Positions 24,779 through 33,497 of a stretch of DNA of 64,000 nt are shown here, one piece after another (the first letter of the stretch is position 1; the number at the start of each line of letters is the position of its first letter). The stretch is from Humidesulfovibrio sp. (GTDB lineage Bacteria; Desulfobacterota; Desulfovibrionia; Desulfovibrionales; Desulfovibrionaceae): NCBI GenBank assembly GCA_031292175.1, contig JARLHQ010000006.1:1-64000 (forward strand), written 5' to 3'. Made by a program: the position numbers and the translations under genes. The notes under the pieces are model-generated. The model saw nothing but the letters and a program-made list of their open reading frames with translations, had not been told where the DNA came from and did no database searches.

Positions 24779-25012
24779 TTATTTGCCGATCCAGGCCAGG
24801 ACGTCTTTCTTCGTGGGCACCTTGCCGCTCACCTTCACCTGCCCGTCGATGACCACGGCCGGAGTAGCGAACACGCCAAGTGCCGCCATCTCCTGAAAGT
24901 CAGAAACCTTGGTCACGTTTGCAGCCACGCCAGATTCGGCCAGGGCCTCGCGCACGATCTTCTCCGCTTCGTGGCATTTCGGGCAGCCAGGGCCCAGAAC
25001 TTTGATATCCAT
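24779..25012 (-). CDS. Mini-thioredoxin (TM0996/MTH895-type redox-active disulfide protein)
   Basis: A 77-residue glutaredoxin-like protein with active site CPKC (MDIKVLGPGCPKCHEAEK) and cis-Pro ATPAVVIDGQ. This small-disulfide-protein family often accompanies arsenical or metal permeases. The start at 25012 has GGGAGGAAG before it. It is the first gene after the second ArsR-type operator at 25114-25133, so it probably starts a transcript that runs through DGC, MauE/DoxX-like, exporter and further genes. Confidence 0.9.
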   Translation of the reverse strand: MDIKVLGPGCPKCHEAEKIVREALAESGVAANVTKVSDFQEMAALGVFATPAVVIDGQVKVSGKVPTKKDVLAWIGK

Positions 25013-25113
25013 CGCTTCCTCCCAATGTTGCGGGTGATTCACTAGGACAGGCAAGCCCGTCGCCTCAGACAAACGTTGGGGTTCTGCTCGCATGTGCAAA
25101 ACAACATGTTTCC

Positions 25114-25133
25114 ATATCGCTATTTAGCAATTT
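25114..25133. promoter_or_regulatory. ArsR-type operator 2 (before mini-thioredoxin gene)
   Basis: ATATCGCTATTTAGCAATTT differs from the arsR operator at 26737-26756 in three of 20 positions. On the minus strand a TAAATT -10-like hexamer lies in the same register to the dyad as the -10 box of arsR. It is about 100 bases upstream of the mini-thioredoxin start. Confidence 0.75.
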
Positions 25134-25241
25134 ACATGCCACGCAATAACCCAGTTATCCAAGCATATTGCTGTATATGTGCATATCCACGCTTCGCTAA
25201 ACGGAACTACACATGCAGAAAGATGCACATATCCTTTGCGC

Positions 25242-26354
25242 TCAAAGAATCGCGTTGAACAACCAGCCCACCAGCAGGATACCCACACTCACGATGCCGA
25301 AGAACACAGCGATGAGTCTGGGCTTCAGCACCTTGCGCAGAATCACGGCCTCGGGCGTGGATATGGCGACGACACTCATCATGAAGGCCAGCACGGTTCC
25401 CAGGGCCGCGCCCTTCTCCAGCAGGGCCTGCACCACGGGGATGATGCCCGCCGCGTTTGAGTAGAGCGGGATCCCGATGAGCACTGCTACGGGGACGGAC
25501 CACCAGGCATCCTTGCCCATGATCGAGGCCAGAAAGCCCTCGGGCATATAGCCGTGAATGCCGGCGCCCACGGCGATGCCGACCACTACCCAGGGCCAGA
25601 CCTTGCCCACGATGTCGCGCACGGCGGAGAGTCCGGCGTTTATGCGTCCGGCCCAGGTCAGTGCGACATCCTGTTCCGTGCTGGTGTCCAGGCGGATCTC
25701 TCTGACCCAGTCCTCAATATATTCCTCCATATTGAGCTTGCCGATGACCAGCCCGGAAGCAATGGCTATGACGAGCCCCGTGCCTGTATACAGGGCCGCC
25801 ACCTTCCAGCCCAGCAAGCCATAGAGCAACACCACCGCGACCTCGTTGACCATCGGCGCGGAGATCAGGAAGGAAAACGTGACGCCAAGCGGCACGCCTG
25901 CGCCAAGGAAGCCGATGAACAGCGGCACTGCTGAGCAGGAGCAGAACGGCGTCACGATGCCAAGCAATGCGGCCAGAACGTTGCCCACCGCCTCGCTCTT
26001 GCCCGCCAAGATGCGCCGTGTGCGCTCCGGTGTGAAGAAGCTCCGGATGATGCCTACTCCGAAGACAATCAAAGTCAACAGCATCAAGACCTTAGGCGTA
26101 TCGTAGAGAAAGAACTCCACAGATCCACCGAGGTGGCTGCCCTGGGTGAGTCCCAGCACGTCATAGGTCAGCAATCGGGAAAGGCCGGAAAGAGCATCGT
26201 ATACCAGCCACCAGGCGACCAGCGCTGTTCCACCGAGAACGATACGCAGCCAGGGCAGCGGACGCCTCGGTTGCGAGACCTGTTCCGGAACGGACACCGC
26301 CTTGCAGGCGCAGTTGGCCGCTTTTGGGGTTCCATCGAGATTGATCGGCTTCAT
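25242..26354 (-). CDS. ArsP/DUF318-type permease
   Basis: A 370-residue membrane protein of the permease family that includes ArsP (organoarsenical efflux) and related metal or thiol exporters. There are about eight to ten membrane segments. A family signature is visible as VTPFCSCSAVPLFIGFLGAGVP, with a cysteine pair in the membrane that can bind soft metals, and a second SAPMVNEVAVVLLYGL stretch. The N-terminus has CACKAVS. The gene follows arsR by 33 bases, so it is certainly in the ArsR regulon. The true substrate (arsenical, other soft metal or thiol) is unknown. Confidence 0.88.
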   Translation of the reverse strand: MKPINLDGTPKAANCACKAVSVPEQVSQPRRPLPWLRIVLGGTALVAWWLVYDALSGLSRLLTYDVLGLTQGSHLGGSVEFFLYDTPKVLMLLTLIVFGVGIIRSFFTPERTRRILAGKSEAVGNVLAALLGIVTPFCSCSAVPLFIGFLGAGVPLGVTFSFLISAPMVNEVAVVLLYGLLGWKVAALYTGTGLVIAIASGLVIGKLNMEEYIEDWVREIRLDTSTEQDVALTWAGRINAGLSAVRDIVGKVWPWVVVGIAVGAGIHGYMPEGFLASIMGKDAWWSVPVAVLIGIPLYSNAAGIIPVVQALLEKGAALGTVLAFMMSVVAISTPEAVILRKVLKPRLIAVFFGIVSVGILLVGWLFNAIL

Positions 26355-26387
26355 CGTGAGACTCCTTCATTCGTGGCTCGGCCACGC

Positions 26388-26726
26388 TCAAAACAGATCT
26401 TCGCGGCGGATGGTCTCCGCCCTGTCCAGGAAGACGCGCATCTCCTCGTCATCGTTCAGCCAGCCGCGCAACTGGCCGAGCATGGCCGCAGCATAGGCGG
26501 AGGCCTCGCCCCTCGTGAGGGCGTAGTTGGTCCACTGGGCGTCCTTGCGCCCCTCTATGAGCCCGGCCTCGACCAGCTCCTTGAGGTGCTTGGACACCGT
26601 TGGCTGCGCCAAACCAAGGGCGTGCCGCATTTCGCACACGCACATCTCCCGACGTTCCAGCATCTTGAGGATCTTGACCCGGCCAGGATCGGACAGGGCT
26701 TTCATGACTTTGGTGAGCTGTTTCAT
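26388..26726 (-). CDS. ArsR-family metal/thiol-responsive repressor
   Basis: A 112-residue winged-helix repressor. ALSDPGRVKILKMLERREMCVCEMRHALGLAQPTVSKHLKELVEAGLI-type helix-turn-helix covers about 10-60 and contains CVCEM, the ArsR-like cysteine motif in the recognition helix region used to sense As(III)/Sb(III) or similar. The start was set at 26726 because GGAGG precedes it and the longer frame would overlap the promoter. It should repress its own promoter and that of the mini-thioredoxin operon, since near-identical operators occur at both. It is the first gene of the cluster. Confidence 0.92.
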   Translation of the reverse strand: MKQLTKVMKALSDPGRVKILKMLERREMCVCEMRHALGLAQPTVSKHLKELVEAGLIEGRKDAQWTNYALTRGEASAYAAAMLGQLRGWLNDDEEMRVFLDRAETIRREDLF

Positions 26727-26736
26727 GGCCACCTCC

Positions 26737-26756
26737 ATATCGCTAAATAGCAATAT
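26737..26756. promoter_or_regulatory. ArsR-type operator 1 (before arsR)
   Basis: ATATCGCTAAATAGCAATAT is a dyad of 9-bp arms with a single mismatch. It overlaps the -10 box of the arsR promoter and ends 11 bases from the start codon, an ideal place for autorepression. Confidence 0.85.
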
Positions 26757-26780
26757 GGCAACAAGGCGGGGAATTGTCAA
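26752..26780 (-). promoter_or_regulatory. Sigma-70-type promoter of the arsR operon
   Basis: On the minus strand a perfect TTGACA (26775-26780), a 17-base spacer and CATATT (26752-26757) precede arsR. The -10 box is covered by operator 1. Confidence 0.8.
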
Positions 26781-27435
26781 GAGGAGGGTGGAGACGTTTT
26801 CAGTCGGCTTGCTGCGACGGGGAGATCATGAAGAAGACAGAATGCCGGCCCTCTCGGGCTTGAGGGGCTGCGGGTAAAGCTCTGGTCCCAGTTCAGGTTT
26901 ATGCCGCAATACTATTCTGTCTCACACCAAGACAATTTATGCCCAGATAATTGTCCCAGGGGCCATAAGACAAACCCCAAACACTTCATCCAAGATCACA
27001 TGATAAACGCGCAGTTCGTCTTCACTCGTGATTGTACTTGTTCCAGATATTCCAGCACAATTGATCTTATTTATCAGCGACACAACCGGTATCTTCAAAT
27101 GGATATACAATGAATATTTTACATTAAGGAATAAACCAGCGAGAGACATCAGCGCGCTCGACGCGAAAACGCGTTTTCATAATTCAACCGTGTTTCAATA
27201 CGCAACGAAATGAGCACAATGACGACTCACAGCAACGCGGAAATGTTCCTGTCAAAGAAGACCATGGCTAATGGCCATGAAATTTCCTGATTAACTCAAT
27301 GCGTTTCGGTATCGTCATGTGGCCCTTCCTCCAGCTTGGCTTTGCGGCCTTGCAGTATCTAGGTGAAAGAGCAACATCCAACCGTCCACTATAATATTTT
27401 GCGTTTTTGCTCATTCCTCAAGCATGTGCCGTCAC
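26781..27435. other. AT-rich gap without supported genes
   Basis: About 650 bases, much richer in A and T than the surrounding genes, lie between arsR and the HD-domain gene. Short open frames occur on both strands (about 60-70 codons near 26900-27215) but have no ribosome-binding sites or recognisable motifs. A 14-base palindrome GAAAACGCGTTTTC is at 27165-27178. The gap may be a remnant of inserted DNA. Confidence 0.5.
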
Positions 27436-28143
27436 TCACTCGCCCATCTCCTCCCCCAACTCCCGCAAATACGCCCGCATCACCGCCACCCGCCGCTCCG
27501 CCTCCTGCCGCCCGGCCGCCGTCTGCATGGTGGCGGCGGTCTTGAAGAGCTTGCGGTAGAAGTGGTCGATGGTGAACAGGGCGTCGTCGGGTTCGCGGGT
27601 GGCGCAGAAGGGGTCGACGGGGCTGTAGAACGGGCGGTTCATGGTGCCCGCGCAGGCGAAGCAGCGGGCGATGCCGATGGCCCCGATGCCGTCCAGCCTA
27701 TCGGCGTCCTGCACGACCCGCGCCTCTAGGGTCTGCGGCGCGATGTCCGCGCTGAAGCTGTGCGCCTCGATGGCGTGGCCGATGGCTTCAAGCACGGCCT
27801 CGCGCAGGGCGGCGTTGTCGGACTTGGCGGGGGAGGAAGGATAGCCGAGGCCTTCAAGGTAGGCGCATGCCTCCACAGCGGCTAGGCGCGAGGCCTGGCT
27901 GCGGCGCGGATCGTCCTTGCGCAGCACCACGTAGTCGTGCAGCCACGCGGCGGGGATGACCACGGCCATGTCCGCCCCTTCGCTTTGGGCGATGCGCTTG
28001 GCCGTGGCCACCACGCGCTCCAGATGCAGCAAGTCGTGGGCCGGGTCGCACGCGCCCTCACGCGAGAGGCGCTCGGCCAGATGCGCGCGCAAGGTGGCCT
28101 CCAGCGCGTCGAAAGAGCGGCAAGGGGCTTGCGCGCAGTCCAT
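27436..28143 (-). CDS. HD-domain phosphohydrolase (YedJ-like)
   Basis: A 235-residue metal-dependent phosphohydrolase. The HD-superfamily residues are visible as AHDLLHLERVVATAKRI, then AAWLHDYVVLRKDD (the HD pair), GHAIEAHSF and QDADRLDGIGAIGIARC with the final Asp. Proteins of this type hydrolyse nucleotides or related phosphates; the substrate cannot be read from sequence. The gene starts one base after the stop of the large lactate-dehydrogenase-like gene, so they are cotranscribed and probably translationally coupled. No membrane segments. Confidence 0.87.
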   Translation of the reverse strand: MDCAQAPCRSFDALEATLRAHLAERLSREGACDPAHDLLHLERVVATAKRIAQSEGADMAVVIPAAWLHDYVVLRKDDPRRSQASRLAAVEACAYLEGLGYPSSPAKSDNAALREAVLEAIGHAIEAHSFSADIAPQTLEARVVQDADRLDGIGAIGIARCFACAGTMNRPFYSPVDPFCATREPDDALFTIDHFYRKLFKTAATMQTAAGRQEAERRVAVMRAYLRELGEEMGE

Positions 28144-28144
28144 G

Positions 28145-31100
28145 CTACTTGCCGCCGTCCACCAGGACCAGCTTGCCCTTCTGCTCGCCCTTGTCGATCA
28201 TGCGCTTCAACTCGCGCTGCCACTTGGGCCCGCCCAGCTTCTCGGCCAGGTGCTCCGTGGTGTGGAGAACGTCGTTGGGCCGATGCATCTGCATCAGGCA
28301 GCGCTTTACGCCGATCTTGCACGAGGGGCAGCCCACGAGGATGGGCGTGTCCTTGTCCGGGCGCTTGGAGTCGGGCCGGGCCAGGTCGCTGGCCAGCTGC
28401 TCGCGCTTCTTGTCGCGGATGCGGTTGTAGATGTCCGGGCTGGTCAGCGCGCCCAGGCCGGACTCGCCGCAGCAGCCGGGCGAGAGCCGCACCTGCGCGC
28501 CCAGGGCGTCGGCAAGGGCCTTGCGGTAGATCTCCGGGGCCTTCATCTTGGGCACGTCCACCCATTCCGCGTGGCAGGCCGCATGGTACAAAAGCTTCTC
28601 GCCCTCGGTTTTGGGGATGCTCAGGCGGCCCAGCAGGAACTGCACAATGTCCAGATGCTTGAGCGGCTCATGCAGCTCCTGGCTAAAGTCGTAGGTCTCG
28701 ATGGACTCCCGGCAGGTGCCGCAGGAGGTGACCAGCGTGGTGGCCTTCATGCCCGCGCGGCCCGTGGCGATGAGGGTGTCCAGGATCTCCTGGATGGTGC
28801 GGTGGCGGTTGGCGTTGTAGGCCTCGGTGCAGCCGCTGGCCAGCAGCGGATAGCCGCAGCACAGGTGCCGTTCCGGCAGCACCACGTTCACCCCGGCCTT
28901 CAAGAGCAGGTACACGCCCGACAGGCCGATATCGTGGCTGAAGAGCCCCGCGCCGCAGCCGGGGAAGTACAAAACGGTGTCGTCCGCGCTGGCCGCCGGG
29001 TTGCGGAACAGCGAATGCTCCGCGAGGTTCAGCTCCTGCGAGAGGTTGCGGAAGTCGATAAGCGGGCCGGGGCCTTGCAGGGCCGGGCTGCCAAGCCGCC
29101 TCAGGAAATGGCCGGGCACGAGGCCCAGCACGCTGTTGGCCGCGGCCTGTCCGAGGGACAAGAACTTGGCCACCTTGGGCAGCCGCGAGGCCGGATCCTG
29201 GGCGATGTTGCTCAAAATGAGCGTCTTGAGCGGATGGCCGCCCTTGCCCTTGTACTCCAAAAACGAGCGGATCTGCAGCGCGTTGGCCGCGGAGTCGATC
29301 TTGACCGGGCACGCGGCCTTGCACTTCCCGCAGGCCGTGCAGTGCTCCATGATGTTCTGCAGCTCCTCGTACAACTCCGGCGCGGGCTCGCCGCCCTGCA
29401 CCTGGGAGTAGTAGATGGCCTCGGTGAGCGCGCCCAGGCTGATGTTCTTGTTGCGCGGATGGTACAGGAGGCCGCGCGCGGGGTTGTACATGGGGCACAC
29501 CTGCTTGCACTTGCCGCAGCGCGTGCAGGTCTGCACGTTGCGCAACAGCTCGATCAGGTTCTCCTTGTCCTTTAACGCGGTCTTCTGCAGATCGCCGATG
29601 AGTCGGTTGAAGGAGAAGGTGTAGGGCTCCACGGGCAGTTCGCGCTTGGTGAGCTTGCCGGGGTTCAGGATGTCCGCCGGGTCCACAATGGCCTTGTAGG
29701 CCTTGAGCGCGTCGATCTTGGACTGGGCCAAAAAGCCGATCTTGGTGATGCCGATGCCGTGCTCGCCGGAAATCTCGCCGCCAAGCTTCAGGACCTCGGC
29801 GAAGAGCTCGTCCACGGCCTCGTAGGCCTGGGCCATCATCTCCTGGTCGTTCGAGTTGACCGGCACGTTGACGTGGCAGTTGCCGTCACCCGCGTGCATG
29901 TGGTTGGCGATGACGATGCGCTTGGCCACGGTCTCCTGGTAGATGGCCTCCAGGTCGCGGTCGAGCTTGGGGTACTTGTCCTTCAGCTCGTGGAACAGCA
30001 GGCGCAGCTGGCTCGCAAGCTCCTCGTCGGAGAGGTCGCTCGCGGTGGTGCGCTTTTTCAGGATGAACAGCGCGCGCTCGATGCCGAAGTCGATGTCCGG
30101 GTCGTCAAAGGGCACGCCGGGCAGCTCACGCACCTTCAAGAGGGCCTTGCGGGCGATCTTGGCCATGTAGAGCAGGTTCAGGTCCTCCAAGAACTCGGCG
30201 AAGACGGGAATGGCCCGCATGGGGATGACCACGTCCTCGTTGACCTTGAAGCCCGAGGTGCGCTTGGAGATGGCCGAAAGCTTGTGCCGGTCCTCCCAGA
30301 ACAGCTCGGCCTCCTTCTCGTCGCGCGCGGCGAAGATGTCCACGCTGGGATACGGCTTGGCGATGGCCAGCACCGCGTCCACGGCCTCGGAGAGCGCGCC
30401 CTCGTCGTCGGAATCCAGCTGCAGGATGAGCACGCTGATGGGGTCGCCCTCGTACTGGACGGACTTCTTCTTGTACTCGATGGCCTGCACGTACTTGGTG
30501 CCGAACTCCTCCAGGGCGCTGATCTTGACCATGTCGCCCTGCTGGCGGATGGCGTCGCGCAGGCCGACGACATCGCCGATGACGAACATGGCGTTTTTCA
30601 TGCTGCGGCCGAAGAATTCCAGCACCAGCACGCGGGAGTATTTTGGCTGCGGGTAAAGGGTGAAGGTGCAGGTGGTGATGATGCCGTCCACGCCCTCCTT
30701 CTGCACGCCGGGCAGGCCGCCCAGGAACTTGTTCGACACGTCCTTGCCCAGACCCACGCCGCGCACGGCGCTGGCCGGCAGGGTGATGGTCTCCTTGAGC
30801 GCGCCCTTCTCGTCCAGCACCTCGAACACGGCGGTTTCGCCCTCGAAGATCTTGTGGCCGGGATGGTCCTTGCGCCGCACGGTGATGATCTCGCCCGTGG
30901 GCGTCACCATCTCAAAGGAATGGATGTTGTCGATGGTGGTGCCATACTCGAAGGCGAAGGGTCCGCCGGAGTTCTCGGCGATGTTGCCTCCCAGGGTCGA
31001 ACCGGCCTTGGAGGCGGGGTCGACCGTGAAGAGCAGGTTCTGCTCGGCCGCGGCCTTGATGGCGTCCAGCGTGATGACGCCCGCCTGGGCGGTCAGGAGC

Positions 31101-31720
31101 ATGGTCTCTGGATTGATGTCGCCGATTTTTTTGAACCGAGCCAGCGAGAGCACCACGTTGCGCGTGAACATGGGGATGGCCCCGCCGGTGAGGCCCGTGC
31201 CGCCGCCGCGGGGAATAATGCCAAAGCCCATGAGATTGGCCAGGAGCACGATCTTGCGCACCTGCTCCGTGGTTTCCGGGAAAAGCACGAAAAGCGGCAG
31301 CTCCAGGCGCAGGTCCGTGGCGTCGGTGGCGCATTCGATGCGTGTATGGGGCGCGTCTCCGATGCCCTCGGCGGGCATGAAGTCCGCGAGGTGGCCCTTC
31401 AGCTTGTGGGCAAAGGCCTGGTCGGCCTCGTAGCGTTCCCAGAAGCTCGCCACGGCATCGGACAAGAGGCGCGGAAATTCGCCGGAGAGGCTGGGCCGGG
31501 CGATGGAGAGCTTGCGGTCCACGCTCTCGCGCACCAGCTCGGCGTCCACAAAGGGATTGTAGCGCACCAGGAAAAGTTCGGCGGCCAGGCTCATGGCCAG
31601 CTCGCGCACGCCGTCGGGCCACTGGGCGAAGCCGCCCTCTTCCGGGCTGGCGGTGAGACCCAGCACGCGGGTCAAAATCCGTTCATCGGAAATGGAGATA
31701 TGCGGTCCAATCAGGGGCAT
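28145..31720 (-). CDS. Giant FAD/iron-sulfur dehydrogenase (D-lactate dehydrogenase-like, CCG type)
   Basis: A 1191-residue fusion of flavin and iron-sulfur subunits. After a helical N-terminus, the PCMH FAD-binding domain (about 140-400) has IIPRGGGTGLTGGAIPMFT and GGNIAENSGGPFAFEYG. The FAD-oxidase C-terminal domain follows with HAGDGNCHVNVPVNS and GGEISGEHGIGITKIGF. Two ferredoxin motifs (CTRCGKCKQVCPMYNP, CTACGKCKAACPVK) lead to CCG domains (CCGYPLLASG, CGTCRESIE, HAACHAEW, CCGESGLG). It likely oxidises D-lactate or a related 2-hydroxy acid and passes electrons along its own cluster chain. A single protein of this kind is known in Desulfovibrio. It is separate from the lactate operon at 2-16 kb. 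Confidence 0.9.
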   Translation of the reverse strand: MPLIGPHISISDERILTRVLGLTASPEEGGFAQWPDGVRELAMSLAAELFLVRYNPFVDAELVRESVDRKLSIARPSLSGEFPRLLSDAVASFWERYEADQAFAHKLKGHLADFMPAEGIGDAPHTRIECATDATDLRLELPLFVLFPETTEQVRKIVLLANLMGFGIIPRGGGTGLTGGAIPMFTRNVVLSLARFKKIGDINPETMLLTAQAGVITLDAIKAAAEQNLLFTVDPASKAGSTLGGNIAENSGGPFAFEYGTTIDNIHSFEMVTPTGEIITVRRKDHPGHKIFEGETAVFEVLDEKGALKETITLPASAVRGVGLGKDVSNKFLGGLPGVQKEGVDGIITTCTFTLYPQPKYSRVLVLEFFGRSMKNAMFVIGDVVGLRDAIRQQGDMVKISALEEFGTKYVQAIEYKKKSVQYEGDPISVLILQLDSDDEGALSEAVDAVLAIAKPYPSVDIFAARDEKEAELFWEDRHKLSAISKRTSGFKVNEDVVIPMRAIPVFAEFLEDLNLLYMAKIARKALLKVRELPGVPFDDPDIDFGIERALFILKKRTTASDLSDEELASQLRLLFHELKDKYPKLDRDLEAIYQETVAKRIVIANHMHAGDGNCHVNVPVNSNDQEMMAQAYEAVDELFAEVLKLGGEISGEHGIGITKIGFLAQSKIDALKAYKAIVDPADILNPGKLTKRELPVEPYTFSFNRLIGDLQKTALKDKENLIELLRNVQTCTRCGKCKQVCPMYNPARGLLYHPRNKNISLGALTEAIYYSQVQGGEPAPELYEELQNIMEHCTACGKCKAACPVKIDSAANALQIRSFLEYKGKGGHPLKTLILSNIAQDPASRLPKVAKFLSLGQAAANSVLGLVPGHFLRRLGSPALQGPGPLIDFRNLSQELNLAEHSLFRNPAASADDTVLYFPGCGAGLFSHDIGLSGVYLLLKAGVNVVLPERHLCCGYPLLASGCTEAYNANRHRTIQEILDTLIATGRAGMKATTLVTSCGTCRESIETYDFSQELHEPLKHLDIVQFLLGRLSIPKTEGEKLLYHAACHAEWVDVPKMKAPEIYRKALADALGAQVRLSPGCCGESGLGALTSPDIYNRIRDKKREQLASDLARPDSKRPDKDTPILVGCPSCKIGVKRCLMQMHRPNDVLHTTEHLAEKLGGPKWQRELKRMIDKGEQKGKLVLVDGGK

Positions 31721-31945
31721 GTAGGGTCTTTCTCCAGGCTGGGAGGGTGGGTTGCGAAGGGGATCGTTTCGCGCCGCGAGGGGGGGAATATAGGTCGAGC
31801 TGGAGCGCTTGGCAAGGGCGCGCGGCGCGCGCGGCCCAGGCGGGGGCCGCGTCCCGGCTGGACAGCGCGGAATTGGCCGGGTATAAAAAAAAATTCCGTC
31901 AGGACACCCTGTCCGAACATTCTTCTACCGCGAGGTGACCAGCCC

Positions 31946-33079
31946 ATGAGCACCCAGGATTTTGCCGACCTCAAGCTTTTCATCACCGGCCCGACGTTCA
32001 TCCGCCCGGAAGTCCGCGAGGCTGGCCAGCTGCCCGAGTTCGGCCATCGCGATTCCGAGAACCTCAAGCGCTTCGGCCCGATCATGGTCGGTCTGAAGGA
32101 GCTGGCGGGCTGCGCCGACGACTATCACGTCATCCTGTTCAACGGCTCCGGCTCCAACGCCATGGAGGCCACCGTGCGCTCGCTGGTGGCCGATGACGAA
32201 TGCGTGCTGAACGTTTCCGTGGGCGCCTTCGGCGACCTGTACCACAAAATGGCCGTGGTGAATGGCAAGAAGGCGGCCCAGCTCAGGTTCGAACCGGGCG
32301 CGACCATCGACCTGGCCTTGCTGGAGGCCGCGCTGACCAAGCACAAGCCCGCCTGCGTCACCTTCACCCACAACGAGACCTCCACCGGCGTCGTGAACGA
32401 CATGAAGGCCGTGTGCGCGCTGGTGCGCAAGCACGGCGCGCTGCCCCTGGTGGACGGCGTGAGCATCTTCGGCGGCGCGGCGCTCAATCTCTCCGCATCC
32501 GGCGCGGCCACCTACGTCACCAGCACCCAGAAATCCCTCGCCCTGCCCGCGGGCTTCGGCATCGTCTTCGTGACGCCGGAGGCCGTGGAGAAGGCCAAGA
32601 CCGTGAAGAACCGGGGCTTCACCTCGGACCTCGTGGACCAGGTGGGCTCCGCCCTGAAGCACCAGACCCTGACCACGCCCAACACCACGCTGGCCAACCA
32701 GATGGCCGTGCAGATCGACTACATCCTGCACACCGAGGGCATAGCGAACCGCTTCGCCCGGCACATAACGCTGCGGGACATGACCCACGCCTTCGTGTCC
32801 GACCTGCCCGGCTTCGACCTGCTAGCCCCGGTGGGCCACCGCTCGCCCACAGCCACCGCCGTGCGCGTGCCCGAGGGCATGGCCATCGCCCGGCTCAAGA
32901 AGATCAAGGAGGCCATGCGCGCCAAGGGCTACCTCTTCGATCCCGGCTACGGCAAGCTGAACAGCGATCTTGAGGAAAGCGGCCAGCGCGTTCTCCTGCG
33001 CCTGGGGCACATGGGCGACGTGACCCCGGAGATGTTGACCGGTTACTTTGAAGCGCTGCGGCCGGAACTGCTGGGCTAG
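31946..33079 (+). CDS. Class V aminotransferase (alanine-glyoxylate / serine-pyruvate type)
   Basis: A 377-residue PLP enzyme. Recognisable parts are FITGPTFIRPEV at the N-terminus, NGSGSNAMEAT (phosphate loop), THNETSTGVVNDM, LVDGVSIFGG with the PLP-pairing Asp, TSTQKSLALPAG with the Schiff-base Lys, and GHMGDVTPEML near the C-terminus, a family hallmark. It probably interconverts glyoxylate/glycine or pyruvate/alanine with serine. The start at 31946 follows GAGGTGACCAGCCC. It is divergent from the giant lactate-dehydrogenase-like gene (225-base gap), which could supply pyruvate or glyoxylate. A strong terminator follows. Confidence 0.9.
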   Translation: MSTQDFADLKLFITGPTFIRPEVREAGQLPEFGHRDSENLKRFGPIMVGLKELAGCADDYHVILFNGSGSNAMEATVRSLVADDECVLNVSVGAFGDLYHKMAVVNGKKAAQLRFEPGATIDLALLEAALTKHKPACVTFTHNETSTGVVNDMKAVCALVRKHGALPLVDGVSIFGGAALNLSASGAATYVTSTQKSLALPAGFGIVFVTPEAVEKAKTVKNRGFTSDLVDQVGSALKHQTLTTPNTTLANQMAVQIDYILHTEGIANRFARHITLRDMTHAFVSDLPGFDLLAPVGHRSPTATAVRVPEGMAIARLKKIKEAMRAKGYLFDPGYGKLNSDLEESGQRVLLRLGHMGDVTPEMLTGYFEALRPELLG

Positions 33080-33104
33080 CCCCAGCCCGACCCAAAGAAA
33101 GACG

Positions 33105-33140
33105 AAGCCCCTGTCCGATACGCCGGACGGGGGCTTTTTC
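33105..33140 (+). terminator. Rho-independent terminator after aminotransferase gene
   Basis: AAGCCCCTGTCC pairs with GGACGGGGGCTT across an 8-base loop and is followed by TTTTTCTTT. It lies 26 bases past the stop codon. Confidence 0.92.
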
Positions 33141-33184
33141 TTTCAGGCGGCCGCAAGGCGCGGGCCTTGACCGGAAACACGCTC

Positions 33185-33424
33185 TCAGCTTGCGAGCACC
33201 AGTCCCCGGCCCTGAGCCATGGCCAGCTCGAAGGCTTCTTCCTTGTTCATGCACCGCTCGTCGAAGCAGATCTCCTTTCCGAACCTCTCTCCCACGCGGT
33301 GTCTTCTCGCGGAAAGCCCAGGCAGGAACGCTCCATCAGCACTTTGTATGGCGAACGGGCGGATTTCCCAATCATTGAACAGCTGCATTGAGCCCGTGTA
33401 GATTCTCTTACCACGCAGATTCAT
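33185..33424 (-). CDS. Small protein of unknown function in the hsp20 operon
   Basis: A 79-residue protein (MNLRGKRIYTGSMQLFND...) that I do not recognise. It is charged and has no signal peptide or membrane helix; it contains two cysteines (ICFDERCMN). The start at 33424 has GGGGAGGAAG just before it, better than the longer frame to 33460. It lies 73 bases after the Cys-rich small gene on the same strand and may be the last gene of the hsp20 operon. Confidence 0.62.
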   Translation of the reverse strand: MNLRGKRIYTGSMQLFNDWEIRPFAIQSADGAFLPGLSARRHRVGERFGKEICFDERCMNKEEAFELAMAQGRGLVLAS

Positions 33425-33497
33425 AGCTTCCTCCCCATGTCTGCTGGGGTGGTGCAACACCCCGTTCCCCTTGTCGCATGACGGGCTTGTGCGGCCG

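Noticed and set aside
26901-27213. Small frames of 60-70 codons on both strands in the AT-rich gap
   Set aside because: No ribosome-binding site, no motif, and the frames overlap each other antisense.
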